64,000 bases of DNA from Pseudomonas sp. MF4836 (GTDB lineage Bacteria > Pseudomonadota > Gammaproteobacteria > Pseudomonadales > Pseudomonadaceae): contig NZ_MVOL01000001.1 in assembly GCF_002018875.1 (NCBI RefSeq), positions 186,001-250,000 on the forward strand. Direction: 5' to 3'. Position 1 is the first letter of the stretch; each line of letters starts with the position of its first letter. Under the pieces are notes generated by a model. It was not told the origin of the DNA. It was given only the letters and a program-made list of their open reading frames with translations, and did no database searches. Both the position numbers and the translations under genes were made by a program. Shown piece after piece: positions 32,323 through 41,093 of the stretch.

Positions 32323-33216
32323 ATGGACAAAATGACACGCCGCGGTTCGCTGGAAATGACCGCCGCCATGCTGATTTCCGGAACCATTGGCTGGTTTGTG
32401 CTGGTGTCCGGGCAGCCGGTGCTGGATGTGGTGTTCTGGCGCTGTGTGTTCGGCGCCGGCACCTTGCTGCTGATCTGCGCCGGGTTCGGTTTGCTGCGCC
32501 CGGGCATCCTGACCCGCACCACCTTTGCCCTGGCAGTGCTCAGCGGGGTGGCCATCGTCGGTAATTGGCTGCTGCTGTTCGCCTCTTATTCCCGCGCCTC
32601 CATTGCCATCGGCACCGCGGTGTATAACGTGCAGCCCTTTATGCTGGTTGGGCTGGCGGCGCTGTTTTTGGGCGAAAAAATCACCGCGCAGAAGCTGTTC
32701 TGGCTGGGTGTGTCGTTCGCCGGGATGCTGGCGATTGTCAGCGCCCATGGCCAGCAGGGCGCCGGTGGCGATGATTATCTTGCAGGCATCGGCCTGGCCC
32801 TGGGCGCGGCGCTGCTCTACGCCTTTGCTGCGTTGCTGATCAAACGCCTGACCGGCACGCCACCCCATCTGATCGCCTTGATCCAGGTCTGCACCGGGGT
32901 GCTGTTGCTGGCGCCTTGGGCCAACCTTTCGGTGTTGCCGGCGCAGCCTTCGGCCTGGGCCAGCCTGCTGACACTGGGCATGGTGCACACCGGGCTGATG
33001 TATGTGTTGCTGTACGGCGCGATCCAGAAGTTGCCCACCGCGTTGACCGGCGCCTTGTCGTTTATTTACCCGATTGCGGCGATCTTCGTCGATTGGCTGG
33101 CTTTCGGGCATCGTCTTGAGTGGCTGCAATGGCTGGGGGTGATCGCGATTTTGCTGGCCGCTGCCGGCATGCAACAGGGCTGGACCTGGCGTTTGCGGCG
33201 TGCGATCACGCCCTGA
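32323..33216 (+). CDS. EamA/DMT-family permease
   Basis: The 297-residue protein has about ten membrane segments arranged as two EamA repeats; the second ends with ALSFIYPIAAIFVDWLAFG. Such permeases export amino acids or other metabolites. The ATG at 32323 has a GAGGAGCCTGAAG ribosome site; the frame is open upstream to 32224 but without one. The divergent Lrp-type gene is the likely regulator, which points to an amino-acid-related substrate. The gene ends one base before the opposing FUSC gene's stop. Confidence 0.88.
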   Translation: MDKMTRRGSLEMTAAMLISGTIGWFVLVSGQPVLDVVFWRCVFGAGTLLLICAGFGLLRPGILTRTTFALAVLSGVAIVGNWLLLFASYSRASIAIGTAVYNVQPFMLVGLAALFLGEKITAQKLFWLGVSFAGMLAIVSAHGQQGAGGDDYLAGIGLALGAALLYAFAALLIKRLTGTPPHLIALIQVCTGVLLLAPWANLSVLPAQPSAWASLLTLGMVHTGLMYVLLYGAIQKLPTALTGALSFIYPIAAIFVDWLAFGHRLEWLQWLGVIAILLAAAGMQQGWTWRLRRAITP

Positions 33217-33217
33217 A

Positions 33218-34297
33218 TCAGATCTTCCAGTGTTCCGCGCTTTTGGCCAGACGCTGGCGCATATCGCCCAGGTTGGCCACCAGTTGCCGGGTCAGCAGGC
33301 GGTAGCCATCGAGCGCCGAGTACACCGGGGTAGTGTTGGAGGGCTGCAGCAGGCTGTCGTCAAGGCGCCGCCCCAGGCGTTTCGAGGCGCCGGATTGCAG
33401 GGCCCGGGCCATGCCGATCAATTGCACGCGCACCAGGCGGTTTTCCTGTTTCAGCAGTTGTTGCAGGTGCGCCAGGGCTTGTGGGTCGCTGACATCGGGG
33501 CGGGTGTTGGCGAGGATCTCCAGGGTGCTGAAGCACATGCGCAAGTTGCGCTGGATGGCGTCGAGCTCAGTCATGGAAATGCGCACCTCCTTGGACACCG
33601 AGGGCATCAGCGAGCGCAGTTGCAGCAGGGTCGCGTTGAGCCGGCTGAGCAGCTTGAGGTGTTCATCGTCGGTGACCGACTGGCCGTTGACGATGCGCCC
33701 GTACACGGTGGCGCAGTCACGCAGGGCGCTGGCCAGGTTGTAGCGCCAGGAATAGACCGCGTACAGCGGGATGGCAAAGGAAAACGCCAGCGCCAGGGCG
33801 ATACCGATCAGGATATCCACCGCCCGCCACAGGCCGTCGGTGATCTGGTTGTCACCATGGCCGGCCACGATAAACACGGTGATCGCCGACAGCAGGGCGG
33901 TGTAACCCCCCTTACCGATGGCGTGATAGGAAAAGAAGCCGCAGACCACCGACATCCCCAGATACGTCACCCAGGGCAGGCCCAGGTAAGCCTGTTGCAG
34001 CACCAGCAGCAGGCCGACCCCGGCCCCGATCAGGGTGCCGATGGCCCGCTCGGCGGCCTTCTTGCCGATATTGCCGTGGTGCTGCAAACCGCCGATCACC
34101 ACCAGCATGGTCACCGACGCCCACTCACCGTGGGGCAGGTTGATCCCGGTGGTCAGCAGGATGGTCGCGATCAGGCCCAGGGAGACCCGTACCGCATGGA
34201 TCAGCCTGGCGTGGCGGTAGCGCCGATACGGGTCCAGCAAGGGACGCAGGAGTCGGCGCAACAGCAGGGGCATTCGGGAGGTTCGCAGGTCGCTCAT
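33218..34297 (-). CDS. FUSC family membrane protein
   Basis: The 359-residue protein has an N-terminal block of about six membrane segments, with the FUSC-type segment WASVTMLVVIGGLQHHGNIGKKAAERAIGTLIGAGVG, followed by a cytoplasmic helical half. FUSC proteins include aromatic acid exporters such as AaeB and YccS. The substrate is unknown. It is convergent with the EamA gene and lies 30 bases before the aldehyde dehydrogenase stop on the same strand, so co-transcription with that gene is possible. Confidence 0.85.
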   Translation of the reverse strand: MSDLRTSRMPLLLRRLLRPLLDPYRRYRHARLIHAVRVSLGLIATILLTTGINLPHGEWASVTMLVVIGGLQHHGNIGKKAAERAIGTLIGAGVGLLLVLQQAYLGLPWVTYLGMSVVCGFFSYHAIGKGGYTALLSAITVFIVAGHGDNQITDGLWRAVDILIGIALALAFSFAIPLYAVYSWRYNLASALRDCATVYGRIVNGQSVTDDEHLKLLSRLNATLLQLRSLMPSVSKEVRISMTELDAIQRNLRMCFSTLEILANTRPDVSDPQALAHLQQLLKQENRLVRVQLIGMARALQSGASKRLGRRLDDSLLQPSNTTPVYSALDGYRLLTRQLVANLGDMRQRLAKSAEHWKI

Positions 34298-34328
34298 CGG
34301 GCTCGGCTATGGGCTCCAGTCAGGGATT

Positions 34329-35954
34329 TTAGAATATGTAATCGGTGGTCAAAAAGCTCGACTCGCGATTACGGATGATGTCGCTGATCAATTCCTTGTT
34401 GCTCTCCAGGAACTTGGTCGCCACCAGGGTGCGGATCGAGAAGGTGCGCAACGCATCATGTACCGACAGCGTGCCCTCGGCGGAGTTCTTGCGTCCGTTG
34501 AACGGGAACGTATCGGGCCCGCGCTGGCACTGGGCGTTGATATTGATCCGCCCGACCTGGTTGGCGAAGGTGTCGACCAGGCGCCCGACTTCAGTGGAGT
34601 TGGTGCCGAAGATGCTCAACTGCTGGCCGAAGTCGGATTCGAGTACGTAATCGATCACGGTGTCGAGGTCGCGGTAGGGCACGATCGGCACCACCGGGCC
34701 GAATTGCTCCTCCTGGTACACGCGCATCTGGGTGGTCACCGGGTACAGCACCGCCGGGTAGAAGAACGAGGCCCGGGCTTCGCCGCCGCCACTGTTCACC
34801 ACCTTCGCGCCTTTGCTGGTGGCATCGGCCACCAGCGCGTGCAGGTAGTCGACCTTGCCCGACTCCGGCAGCGGCGTCAGGGCTACCCCCGGCTCCCAGG
34901 GCATGCCGGGCTTGAGGTTCTTCAGCTTGGCGTTGAATTTCTCGATAAAGCGCTCGATCACCTCTTCATGCACGAAGAGGATTTTCAACGCGGTGCAGCG
35001 CTGGCCATTGAACGACAGCGAGCCGGTGACCGCCTCGTTGACCGCGTTGTCGAGGTCGACCTCGGGCAGCACGATGCCCGGGTTTTTCGCATCCAGGCCT
35101 AGGGCGGCACGCAAGCGGTGAGGCTTGGGGTGGAGTTTTTTCAGGTCGCTGGCGGCCTTGTTGGTGCCGATAAACGCGAAGATGTCGATCTTGCCGCTGG
35201 CCATCAAGGCGCTGACGGTCTCGCGGCCGCTGCCGTAGATGACGTTGATCACCCCGGCCGGGAAGCTGTCGCGAAAGGCCTCCAGCAGCGGTCGGATCAG
35301 CAGCACCCCGAGCTTGGCCGGCTTGAATACCACGGTGTTGCCCATGATCAGGGCCGGAATCAGAGTGGTGAAGGTTTCGTTCAGCGGATAGTTGTACGGC
35401 CCCATGCACAGCGCCACACCCAGTGGCACGCGGCGGATCTGGCCGAGGGTGTCCTGCTCCAGCTCGAAGCGGCTGGAGCGGCGATCCAGTTCCTTGAGGG
35501 CATTGATGGTTTCGGTGATGTAGTCGCAGGTACGGTCGAACTCTTTTTCCGAGTCCTTGAGGTTTTTACCGATTTCCCACATCAGCAGCTTGACCACCGC
35601 CGAGCGCTGTTCGCGCATGCGCCCGAGGAAGGCTTCGACGTGCTGGATGCGTTCGGCCACGCGCATCGTCGGCCACACGCCTTGACCCCGGTCATAGGCC
35701 TGCACGGCGGCGTCGAGGGCGGTGAGGGCGGTGTCGGCATCGAGCAGCGGCGTGCTGCCCAGGATCACTTGCTCATCACCGTTGGGCCCGGCCAGATACA
35801 CCGGGCTGCGTACCACGGCCAGGGGGCCGGTCCAGGTCTTGAGTTCGCCGGCGACCAGGTACTCGCGTTGTTCGGTCTGGCCGTCCAGGCGGTATTGCTC
35901 GGGAATATCAGCGGCGGCAGGAAACAAGTGCTCGAGAAGATTGGCTGTGGTCAT
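34329..35954 (-). CDS. GapN-type aldehyde dehydrogenase lacking the general-base Glu
   Basis: The 541-residue protein belongs to the NAD(P)-dependent aldehyde dehydrogenase superfamily and to the group usually named NADP-dependent glyceraldehyde-3-phosphate dehydrogenase in Pseudomonas. Catalytic Cys320 lies in FNGQRCTALK, the substrate Asn in MGPYNYPLN (near 188), and the cofactor Lys in VVFKPAK (near 211). The position 34 residues before the Cys, where nearly all hydrolytic family members have Glu, is Gly286 (AALGLDAKNP). That Glu activates the deacylating water, so the reaction may differ from plain GapN. The frame is open far upstream; the ATG at 35954 was chosen because it gives the family N-terminus. 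Confidence 0.85.
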   Translation of the reverse strand: MTTANLLEHLFPAAADIPEQYRLDGQTEQREYLVAGELKTWTGPLAVVRSPVYLAGPNGDEQVILGSTPLLDADTALTALDAAVQAYDRGQGVWPTMRVAERIQHVEAFLGRMREQRSAVVKLLMWEIGKNLKDSEKEFDRTCDYITETINALKELDRRSSRFELEQDTLGQIRRVPLGVALCMGPYNYPLNETFTTLIPALIMGNTVVFKPAKLGVLLIRPLLEAFRDSFPAGVINVIYGSGRETVSALMASGKIDIFAFIGTNKAASDLKKLHPKPHRLRAALGLDAKNPGIVLPEVDLDNAVNEAVTGSLSFNGQRCTALKILFVHEEVIERFIEKFNAKLKNLKPGMPWEPGVALTPLPESGKVDYLHALVADATSKGAKVVNSGGGEARASFFYPAVLYPVTTQMRVYQEEQFGPVVPIVPYRDLDTVIDYVLESDFGQQLSIFGTNSTEVGRLVDTFANQVGRININAQCQRGPDTFPFNGRKNSAEGTLSVHDALRTFSIRTLVATKFLESNKELISDIIRNRESSFLTTDYIF

Positions 35955-36157
35955 GACTCTATCCCGTTTGAATGCGCGGACCTGTGGGGCGGTCCGCTGG
36001 CGAATGACAGTCGACAAGCGGCTACAAGGGTTATACGCCTGTATGGCGCCGGTCTTTAAGCAGTCTGGGGTAATGCGTGGCAGGGCAGGCGGGTGATGGT
36101 CTGGGTCTTTGGCCCAAGAGTAGACCTTTTTCTCTGCCCGGCGCGAGGACTCAAGCC

Positions 36158-37195
36158 TCAGCCGGCACTGAACAGCTGGCGGATCAGGCGCGGGGTGCTG
36201 CCGGTCCAGCGCTTGAACGAACGCCGGAAATTGGCCGCATCGTTGAAGCTCAGGTACTGCGCCACGTCGTCGTTGCTCCAGCCCTTGACCTGATACAGGT
36301 ACAGCGCCACGTGCTTGCGTACCAGGTCGACCTGATGCTGAAAGCAGGTGTCGTGTTTCTGCAGTTTGCGCTTGAGCGTCGCCGGGCTCATGGCGAAAGC
36401 CAGTGCGGCCTGTTCCAGGTTCGGGGTTTGGCGCACATGGGTTTGCAGGTAGCGATAGAGGCAGTCGAGAAACCCCGAGCCCAGGCCCAACTGCTCCAGT
36501 TGCGCGGTGGCCTGCTGGCGCGCCACCTGGCCGGCGGTGGCCGAGGCATTGGGCCAGGGCTGGGTCAGGAACTCCCTCGGGATGCGCATCAGGTCCAGGG
36601 GCCGACGGAACTGCGTGTGCTCCCCGAGGTGCACCCAGTACTGCTCGACGTAACGCGGTTCGGCGTGGCTGAAGCTGCATTCCCAAGGCAGGCGCTGGCC
36701 GCTCAGCCACTGACTCATGGCGATCAGCGAGGTCATGCTGGCTTCGAGCAGAAAGCGCCACTGCTCGCCGGCGCCGCAACTGTCGAGCCAGTAGCAATAG
36801 GCGTACTGCTCATCCAGCAACAGCCGTGGCGCCACCAACGGGCTGAGCAAGGCCTGTTGCTGGATCAGGGTGTCGAGGGCCTGGTGCAGGTTTTGCGCAT
36901 GTTGCAGCGAATGGCTGGCCGCGCCGTAATGCCCCGGCAGCAGGCGCTGGCCGAACAGAAAGCTGCTGTCGTCGGCGTCCAGCAGGCGCCGGCTGTTACC
37001 AATCAGGGCGAGGAATTGTTGTGGGCTGAGACGGGTCTGGCCCGCCAGGATGTCTTCGTGGAACAGGCCGGTGCCACGCAGCAGGCGGTGGCTGTCGATG
37101 TCCCGGGACAGCGCCAGGTCGATCAGGGTCGCTGGCTGGTAATGCCCGGGAATAAAGCGGCTGTCGGTTTCATACCAGAGGGTCTTGAGCGTCAT
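36158..37195 (-). CDS. AraC family transcriptional regulator
   Basis: The 345-residue protein has an arabinose-binding-like N-terminal domain (about 20-200) and a C-terminal double helix-turn-helix with EQAALAFAMSPATLKRKLQKH near 265 and LSFNDAANFRRSFKRWTGSTP near 315. This is the OruR-like AraC subfamily. It lies 11 bases after the GGDEF gene on the same strand and is probably co-transcribed with it. The aldehyde dehydrogenase gene downstream is a possible target. Effector unknown. Confidence 0.88.
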   Translation of the reverse strand: MTLKTLWYETDSRFIPGHYQPATLIDLALSRDIDSHRLLRGTGLFHEDILAGQTRLSPQQFLALIGNSRRLLDADDSSFLFGQRLLPGHYGAASHSLQHAQNLHQALDTLIQQQALLSPLVAPRLLLDEQYAYCYWLDSCGAGEQWRFLLEASMTSLIAMSQWLSGQRLPWECSFSHAEPRYVEQYWVHLGEHTQFRRPLDLMRIPREFLTQPWPNASATAGQVARQQATAQLEQLGLGSGFLDCLYRYLQTHVRQTPNLEQAALAFAMSPATLKRKLQKHDTCFQHQVDLVRKHVALYLYQVKGWSNDDVAQYLSFNDAANFRRSFKRWTGSTPRLIRQLFSAG

Positions 37196-37205
37196 TGGGG
37201 CGGCC

Positions 37206-38120
37206 TCAGGCGGTCTTGGCCAGGGGCTGCTTGGCCCGCGCCAGCGCCAGGTTAAGGCGCTTGAGGAGGGCCTCCGGGGCTTCGCTCAGGGCCATCACCA
37301 CCGCCGTGCTGGCCGAGAGTTGCAGGCGTTCGCCGTGCTGCCGGGTCTTGTGGGCCAGGCCTTGCACCGCCTGCTCCAGCTCCAGGGCCAGCAGCCGCGC
37401 CTGGCTTTCGCCGGTGTTGGGCAGCAGCACCACAAAGCGGTCGCCGGCCAGGCGACACAGCAGGTCCTGGCGCCGCAGGTTGAGCAGCAGCAGATGGCTG
37501 ATGGCCTGCAACACCGCATCGCCCTCGGCATGCCCGTAGTCATGGTTGATGGCGGCAAAGCGGTCCAGGTCCAGGGCCAGCAGTGACAAGGGTTGCTGGC
37601 ATCGCGCGCTATCTTCCAGGGTGCTGGCCAACTGGCGCTTGAAGTAGTCGGCGCCACCCAGCGGCGTGAGTTTGTCGAACAGCCGATGCTCGCGGAACAA
37701 CCGTTCGCGTTTCTCCATCTGCGCGCTGATGGCCAGCTGTTCGCGGTGCCAGTGATAGATGCCGATGGTCAGCAGGATCATGCCCACCGGCATCGGCCCG
37801 GACTCCAGCCAGTGGTCCCAGGTGATGCTGTCGGGCAGGCGGATAAACTCATCCAGGCTGTCGATCCACCAGGAGAAAAAGATGCAGCTCAACCCCAGCG
37901 CCAGGTAGTTGGTGACGCGCCCGGCCGGCCGGCTTTTCAGCACCAGCCCCAGCCACACCAGGGCCAGCAGTGCCGAGCCGCCTTCGCCGACGATGTCCAG
38001 CCACTCCCATTCGCTGACCGCCTTGAGATCGCCGCAGGCCAGGTGCAACAGCAAGCCGGCATTGGCCGCGAGCAACAGTAGGGTGAGTTTCAAGCGATGG
38101 GGTTTGAGCACTGAGAACAT
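37206..38120 (-). CDS. Membrane GGDEF protein with degenerate active site
   Basis: The 304-residue protein has about five membrane segments in the first 125 residues and a GGDEF domain after residue 150. The signature motif reads AGDRF (225-229) instead of GGDEF, so diguanylate cyclase activity is doubtful. The RxxD inhibitory site (RRQD, 216-219) five residues upstream is intact, so c-di-GMP binding could remain. It may act as a c-di-GMP sensor acting with the following AraC-type regulator, 11 bases away. No PAS or receiver domain is seen. Confidence 0.85.
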   Translation of the reverse strand: MFSVLKPHRLKLTLLLLAANAGLLLHLACGDLKAVSEWEWLDIVGEGGSALLALVWLGLVLKSRPAGRVTNYLALGLSCIFFSWWIDSLDEFIRLPDSITWDHWLESGPMPVGMILLTIGIYHWHREQLAISAQMEKRERLFREHRLFDKLTPLGGADYFKRQLASTLEDSARCQQPLSLLALDLDRFAAINHDYGHAEGDAVLQAISHLLLLNLRRQDLLCRLAGDRFVVLLPNTGESQARLLALELEQAVQGLAHKTRQHGERLQLSASTAVVMALSEAPEALLKRLNLALARAKQPLAKTA

Positions 38121-38489
38121 GGCCGGCGACCTGGGTTGAAGGCGGAATGGGCGTCAGCTCAGCAGATGGATGTGACAGTCCGGTGACGGCGTGCACTACA
38201 CCCGGGGAGGTCGAATCAGCTCACCGCGGCTGGGCATTTTTTTCGCTGCTGGCCGCCAACCAGCCGATTTCCCGGCGCCGCCAGGCCGTATCCGCTATCC
38301 GCTCGGGCGCTGCCGACGGGCCCGAGAGGTCATATCAGCTCACTTTGCCCACCGGCCCCCTGGCAAAGCGCCTGTTTCGTGGGTCAGCGCCGACCCCTGT
38401 CACAGAACCGTCATTCGCCGACCCTAGCGTGCCCTCCCAGTTGCCGGGCCGATTGCCTGGCGTTAACGGACTCTTTGGGGGAGGACAGG
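38121..38489 (+). promoter_or_regulatory. Upstream region of the phytate cluster with a PhoB-box-like site
   Basis: This 369-base gap has no credible gene. At 38397-38414 two half-sites, CTGTCAC and CCGTCAT, are separated by AGAA, an 11-bp period that matches 15 of 18 positions of the Escherichia coli Pho box. A weak TAGCGT -10-like element lies 10 bases after it. A GGGGGAGGACAGG ribosome site ends the gap. The region also contains the divergent upstream sequence of the GGDEF gene. Confidence 0.6.
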
Positions 38490-41033
38490 ATGGACACGCG
38501 CAGCAATCATCAGCGCAACGGCGCGCTCGGGCTGGTCGGCTTCACACTCACCGCGCTGGCCCTGGCCGTGGCCAGCGAGCGCCTGAGCGCGGCGCAAATG
38601 GACGCCGGCACCGAGCACGTCGAAGTGGTCGGCCAGGCCGCCAGCATTGACCAGGCGCTCAAGGAGCAGCGCAGTTCCGACAGCATCAAAAGCGTGGTGC
38701 ACGCCGATGGCGTGGCCCAGTTGCCGGATGAAAACGTCGCCGAGGCGGTACAGCGCCTGCCGGGGATCAGCGTCGAGCGCGATCAGGGCGAAGGCCGGTT
38801 TGTCAGCGTGCGCGGGCTGGGGCCGGACCTCAACAGTGTGACCATCAACGGCACCCTGGTGCCTTCGCCGGAGAGCGCGCGCCGCGCCGTGGCCCTGGAT
38901 GTGCTGCCCTCCGAGCTGGTGCAGTCGCTGTCGGTGATCAAGACCCTGACCCCGGACATGGACGCCAACTCCCTGGGCGGCACTGTCGATGTGCAGAGCC
39001 TGTCGGCGTTCGACCACAAGGGCCTGTTCTACACCGGCAGCAGCGAAGCCAGCTACGACCAGAACAGCCACCAGACCAGCCCCAAATTCTCCGGCGCCGC
39101 CAGCAACCGCTTCAGCCTCGGCGACGGCATCGACAACTTCGGCGTGGCCGCGGCCCTGAGCTGGCAGAAGCGCGATTTCGGCTCGGACAACGTCGAGACC
39201 GGCGGCGCCTGGGACTTCCAGCAAGGCGCGCGACTGCAAGAGTTTGAACAACGGGACTACGACATCAGCCGCGAGCGTGCCGGTGGCGGCCTGAACTTCG
39301 ACTACAAGCCCGACGACGACTCCCGCTATTACCTGCGTACCCTCTACAGCCGCTACAAGGACAGCGAGACGCGCAACTCCACCAGCATCGAATTCGCCGA
39401 CCCCCAGGCCTCCGGTCAACTGGGCGACGCCGAGGGCAAGCGCAAGCTCAAACAACGTGAAGAGACCCAGGAAATCCAGTCCTACGTATTCGGCGGCGAG
39501 CGGATGGTCGGGCTCTGGACCCTCAGCGGCCAGGCCGGCTACAGCCGGTCCAGCGAAGACAGCCCGGGGCATATCGCCGGTGCCACCTTCGAAGGCAACA
39601 GCGACTTTGCCGACAGCGGTTTCTACGACACGCAAAAGCCGCGGCCGATCATCGGCGCGGGCTTCTATGACCCGGCCAACTTCACCCTGGACAAGGTCGA
39701 CTGGGAACAACAGAAAACCACCGACACCGAGAAGAACCTGCGCCTGGACCTGGCCCGTGACTACGACTTCAGCGGCTACGCGTCCCAGGTCAAGTTCGGC
39801 GGCAAGGTCAGCCGGCGCAACAAGGACAACGACCTGGATGCCTGGGTCTACAAGGACTTCGACACCCTGGGCTTCAGCGACCAGCAGCTCAACCTCACGC
39901 AGTTCCAGAAGGGCAGCGTCGATTACCGCCTCGGCCGGTTCGGCCCGGGGATCAGCGGCTCGGCGATCAAGGACCTGATCGGCAGCCTCGATCGCGCCGA
40001 CTTTTATGACGAGCAGGAATCCCGGGTCAACGACTTCACCATTCGCGAAGACATCAACGCCGGCTACCTGATGAACACCCTCGACATCGACGACTGGCGC
40101 TTTATCGCCGGCCTGCGCTACGAAGGCACCGAGTTCGAAGCCAAGGGCACCGGGGTCACCGACGGCGCCTACACCGCCACCGAGACCCAGCGCCGTTATC
40201 ACCACTGGCTGCCGGGCCTGCATGCGCGCTACCAGCTGGATAAAAACACCCAGGTGCGCGCGGCCTGGACCAAGTCCGTGGTGCGCCCGACCTTTGGCCA
40301 ACTGGCCCCGGGGTTTGTCATCGACGGCGACGAAGCCACCTTCGGCAATCCCGACCTCAAGCCGCTGGAGTCGAGCAACCTCGACCTGGGCATCGAGCAC
40401 TACATGGGGCGCGCCGGCACCGTCTCGGCCTTTGTGTTCTACAAAGACATCAAGAACTTCGTCTACAACACCGACCTCGCCGGCACGGGCGCCTGGGCCG
40501 GTTTCTCCGAAGCCCACAGTTTCGACAACGGCGACAGCGCCAAGCTGTATGGCCTGGAGCTGGCCTACTCGCAGAAGTTCGACTGGCTGCCCGCGCCCTG
40601 GAACGGCCTGCTGATCGGCGCCAACAGTACCTTCAGCCGCTCCAGCGCCAGCATCGAGGGCTTCGACCAGGCCAGTGGCCGCAATCGCAAGCGTGATATC
40701 GCGCTGCCCAACCAGTCGGACGCCGTGGGCAACCTGATGCTCGGCTGGGAAGACGACACCGTCAGCCTGCGCCTGTCGGCCAACTACAAATCCGACTACC
40801 TCTACGAGCTGGCGTCGATCAACGACAAGGCCCACGACCTGCACGTCGATGCCCAGACGTTCGTCGACTTCAGCGCGCGCTACTCGCTGAGCAAGAACCT
40901 GCAACTGAGCTTCGAGGCGCAGAACCTCACCGATGAGTCGTACTTCGTCTACACCGGCCATCGCGCCTACAACGGCCAGTACGAAGAGTACGGCCCGACC
41001 TACAAGCTCGGCCTGACCTTTACCCACTTCTGA
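38490..41033 (+). CDS. TonB-dependent outer membrane receptor (phytate-cluster)
   Basis: The 847-residue protein has a signal-peptide-like N-terminus, a plug domain with LPDENVAEAVQRLPGISVER and VSVRGLGPDLNSVTING, and a 22-strand barrel ending with LGLTFTHF. The pattern fits the TonB receptor type common for carbohydrate or organophosphate uptake (TIGR01782-like). It is the first gene of a cluster with a phytase and a dedicated ExbB-ExbD-TonB set. I infer that it takes up phytate or a phytase product, or holds the substrate near the enzyme; iron-phytate is also possible. No siderophore genes are nearby. Confidence 0.88.
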   Translation: MDTRSNHQRNGALGLVGFTLTALALAVASERLSAAQMDAGTEHVEVVGQAASIDQALKEQRSSDSIKSVVHADGVAQLPDENVAEAVQRLPGISVERDQGEGRFVSVRGLGPDLNSVTINGTLVPSPESARRAVALDVLPSELVQSLSVIKTLTPDMDANSLGGTVDVQSLSAFDHKGLFYTGSSEASYDQNSHQTSPKFSGAASNRFSLGDGIDNFGVAAALSWQKRDFGSDNVETGGAWDFQQGARLQEFEQRDYDISRERAGGGLNFDYKPDDDSRYYLRTLYSRYKDSETRNSTSIEFADPQASGQLGDAEGKRKLKQREETQEIQSYVFGGERMVGLWTLSGQAGYSRSSEDSPGHIAGATFEGNSDFADSGFYDTQKPRPIIGAGFYDPANFTLDKVDWEQQKTTDTEKNLRLDLARDYDFSGYASQVKFGGKVSRRNKDNDLDAWVYKDFDTLGFSDQQLNLTQFQKGSVDYRLGRFGPGISGSAIKDLIGSLDRADFYDEQESRVNDFTIREDINAGYLMNTLDIDDWRFIAGLRYEGTEFEAKGTGVTDGAYTATETQRRYHHWLPGLHARYQLDKNTQVRAAWTKSVVRPTFGQLAPGFVIDGDEATFGNPDLKPLESSNLDLGIEHYMGRAGTVSAFVFYKDIKNFVYNTDLAGTGAWAGFSEAHSFDNGDSAKLYGLELAYSQKFDWLPAPWNGLLIGANSTFSRSSASIEGFDQASGRNRKRDIALPNQSDAVGNLMLGWEDDTVSLRLSANYKSDYLYELASINDKAHDLHVDAQTFVDFSARYSLSKNLQLSFEAQNLTDESYFVYTGHRAYNGQYEEYGPTYKLGLTFTHF

Positions 41034-41093
41034 ACCCCGGCGGCGCTGCTGGCCGGCGCCGCCCCGGATGAACCACAAGGATTTCTACCGTTG

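Noticed and set aside
31754..33216. Lrp/EamA pair as part of the prophage
   Set aside because: Both lie beyond the tRNA and the YccA gene, and look like ordinary chromosomal genes.
35955..36797. Long N-terminal extension of the aldehyde dehydrogenase
   Set aside because: The frame is open to 36797 but runs antiparallel through the end of the AraC-type gene region with Pro/Arg-rich composition. The ATG at 35954 gives the family N-terminus.
38463..41078. 871-codon open frame on the minus strand across the receptor gene
   Set aside because: High GC with strong third-position bias keeps the antisense frame open. The plus strand has clear receptor domains, signal peptide and ribosome site; the antisense product has none.
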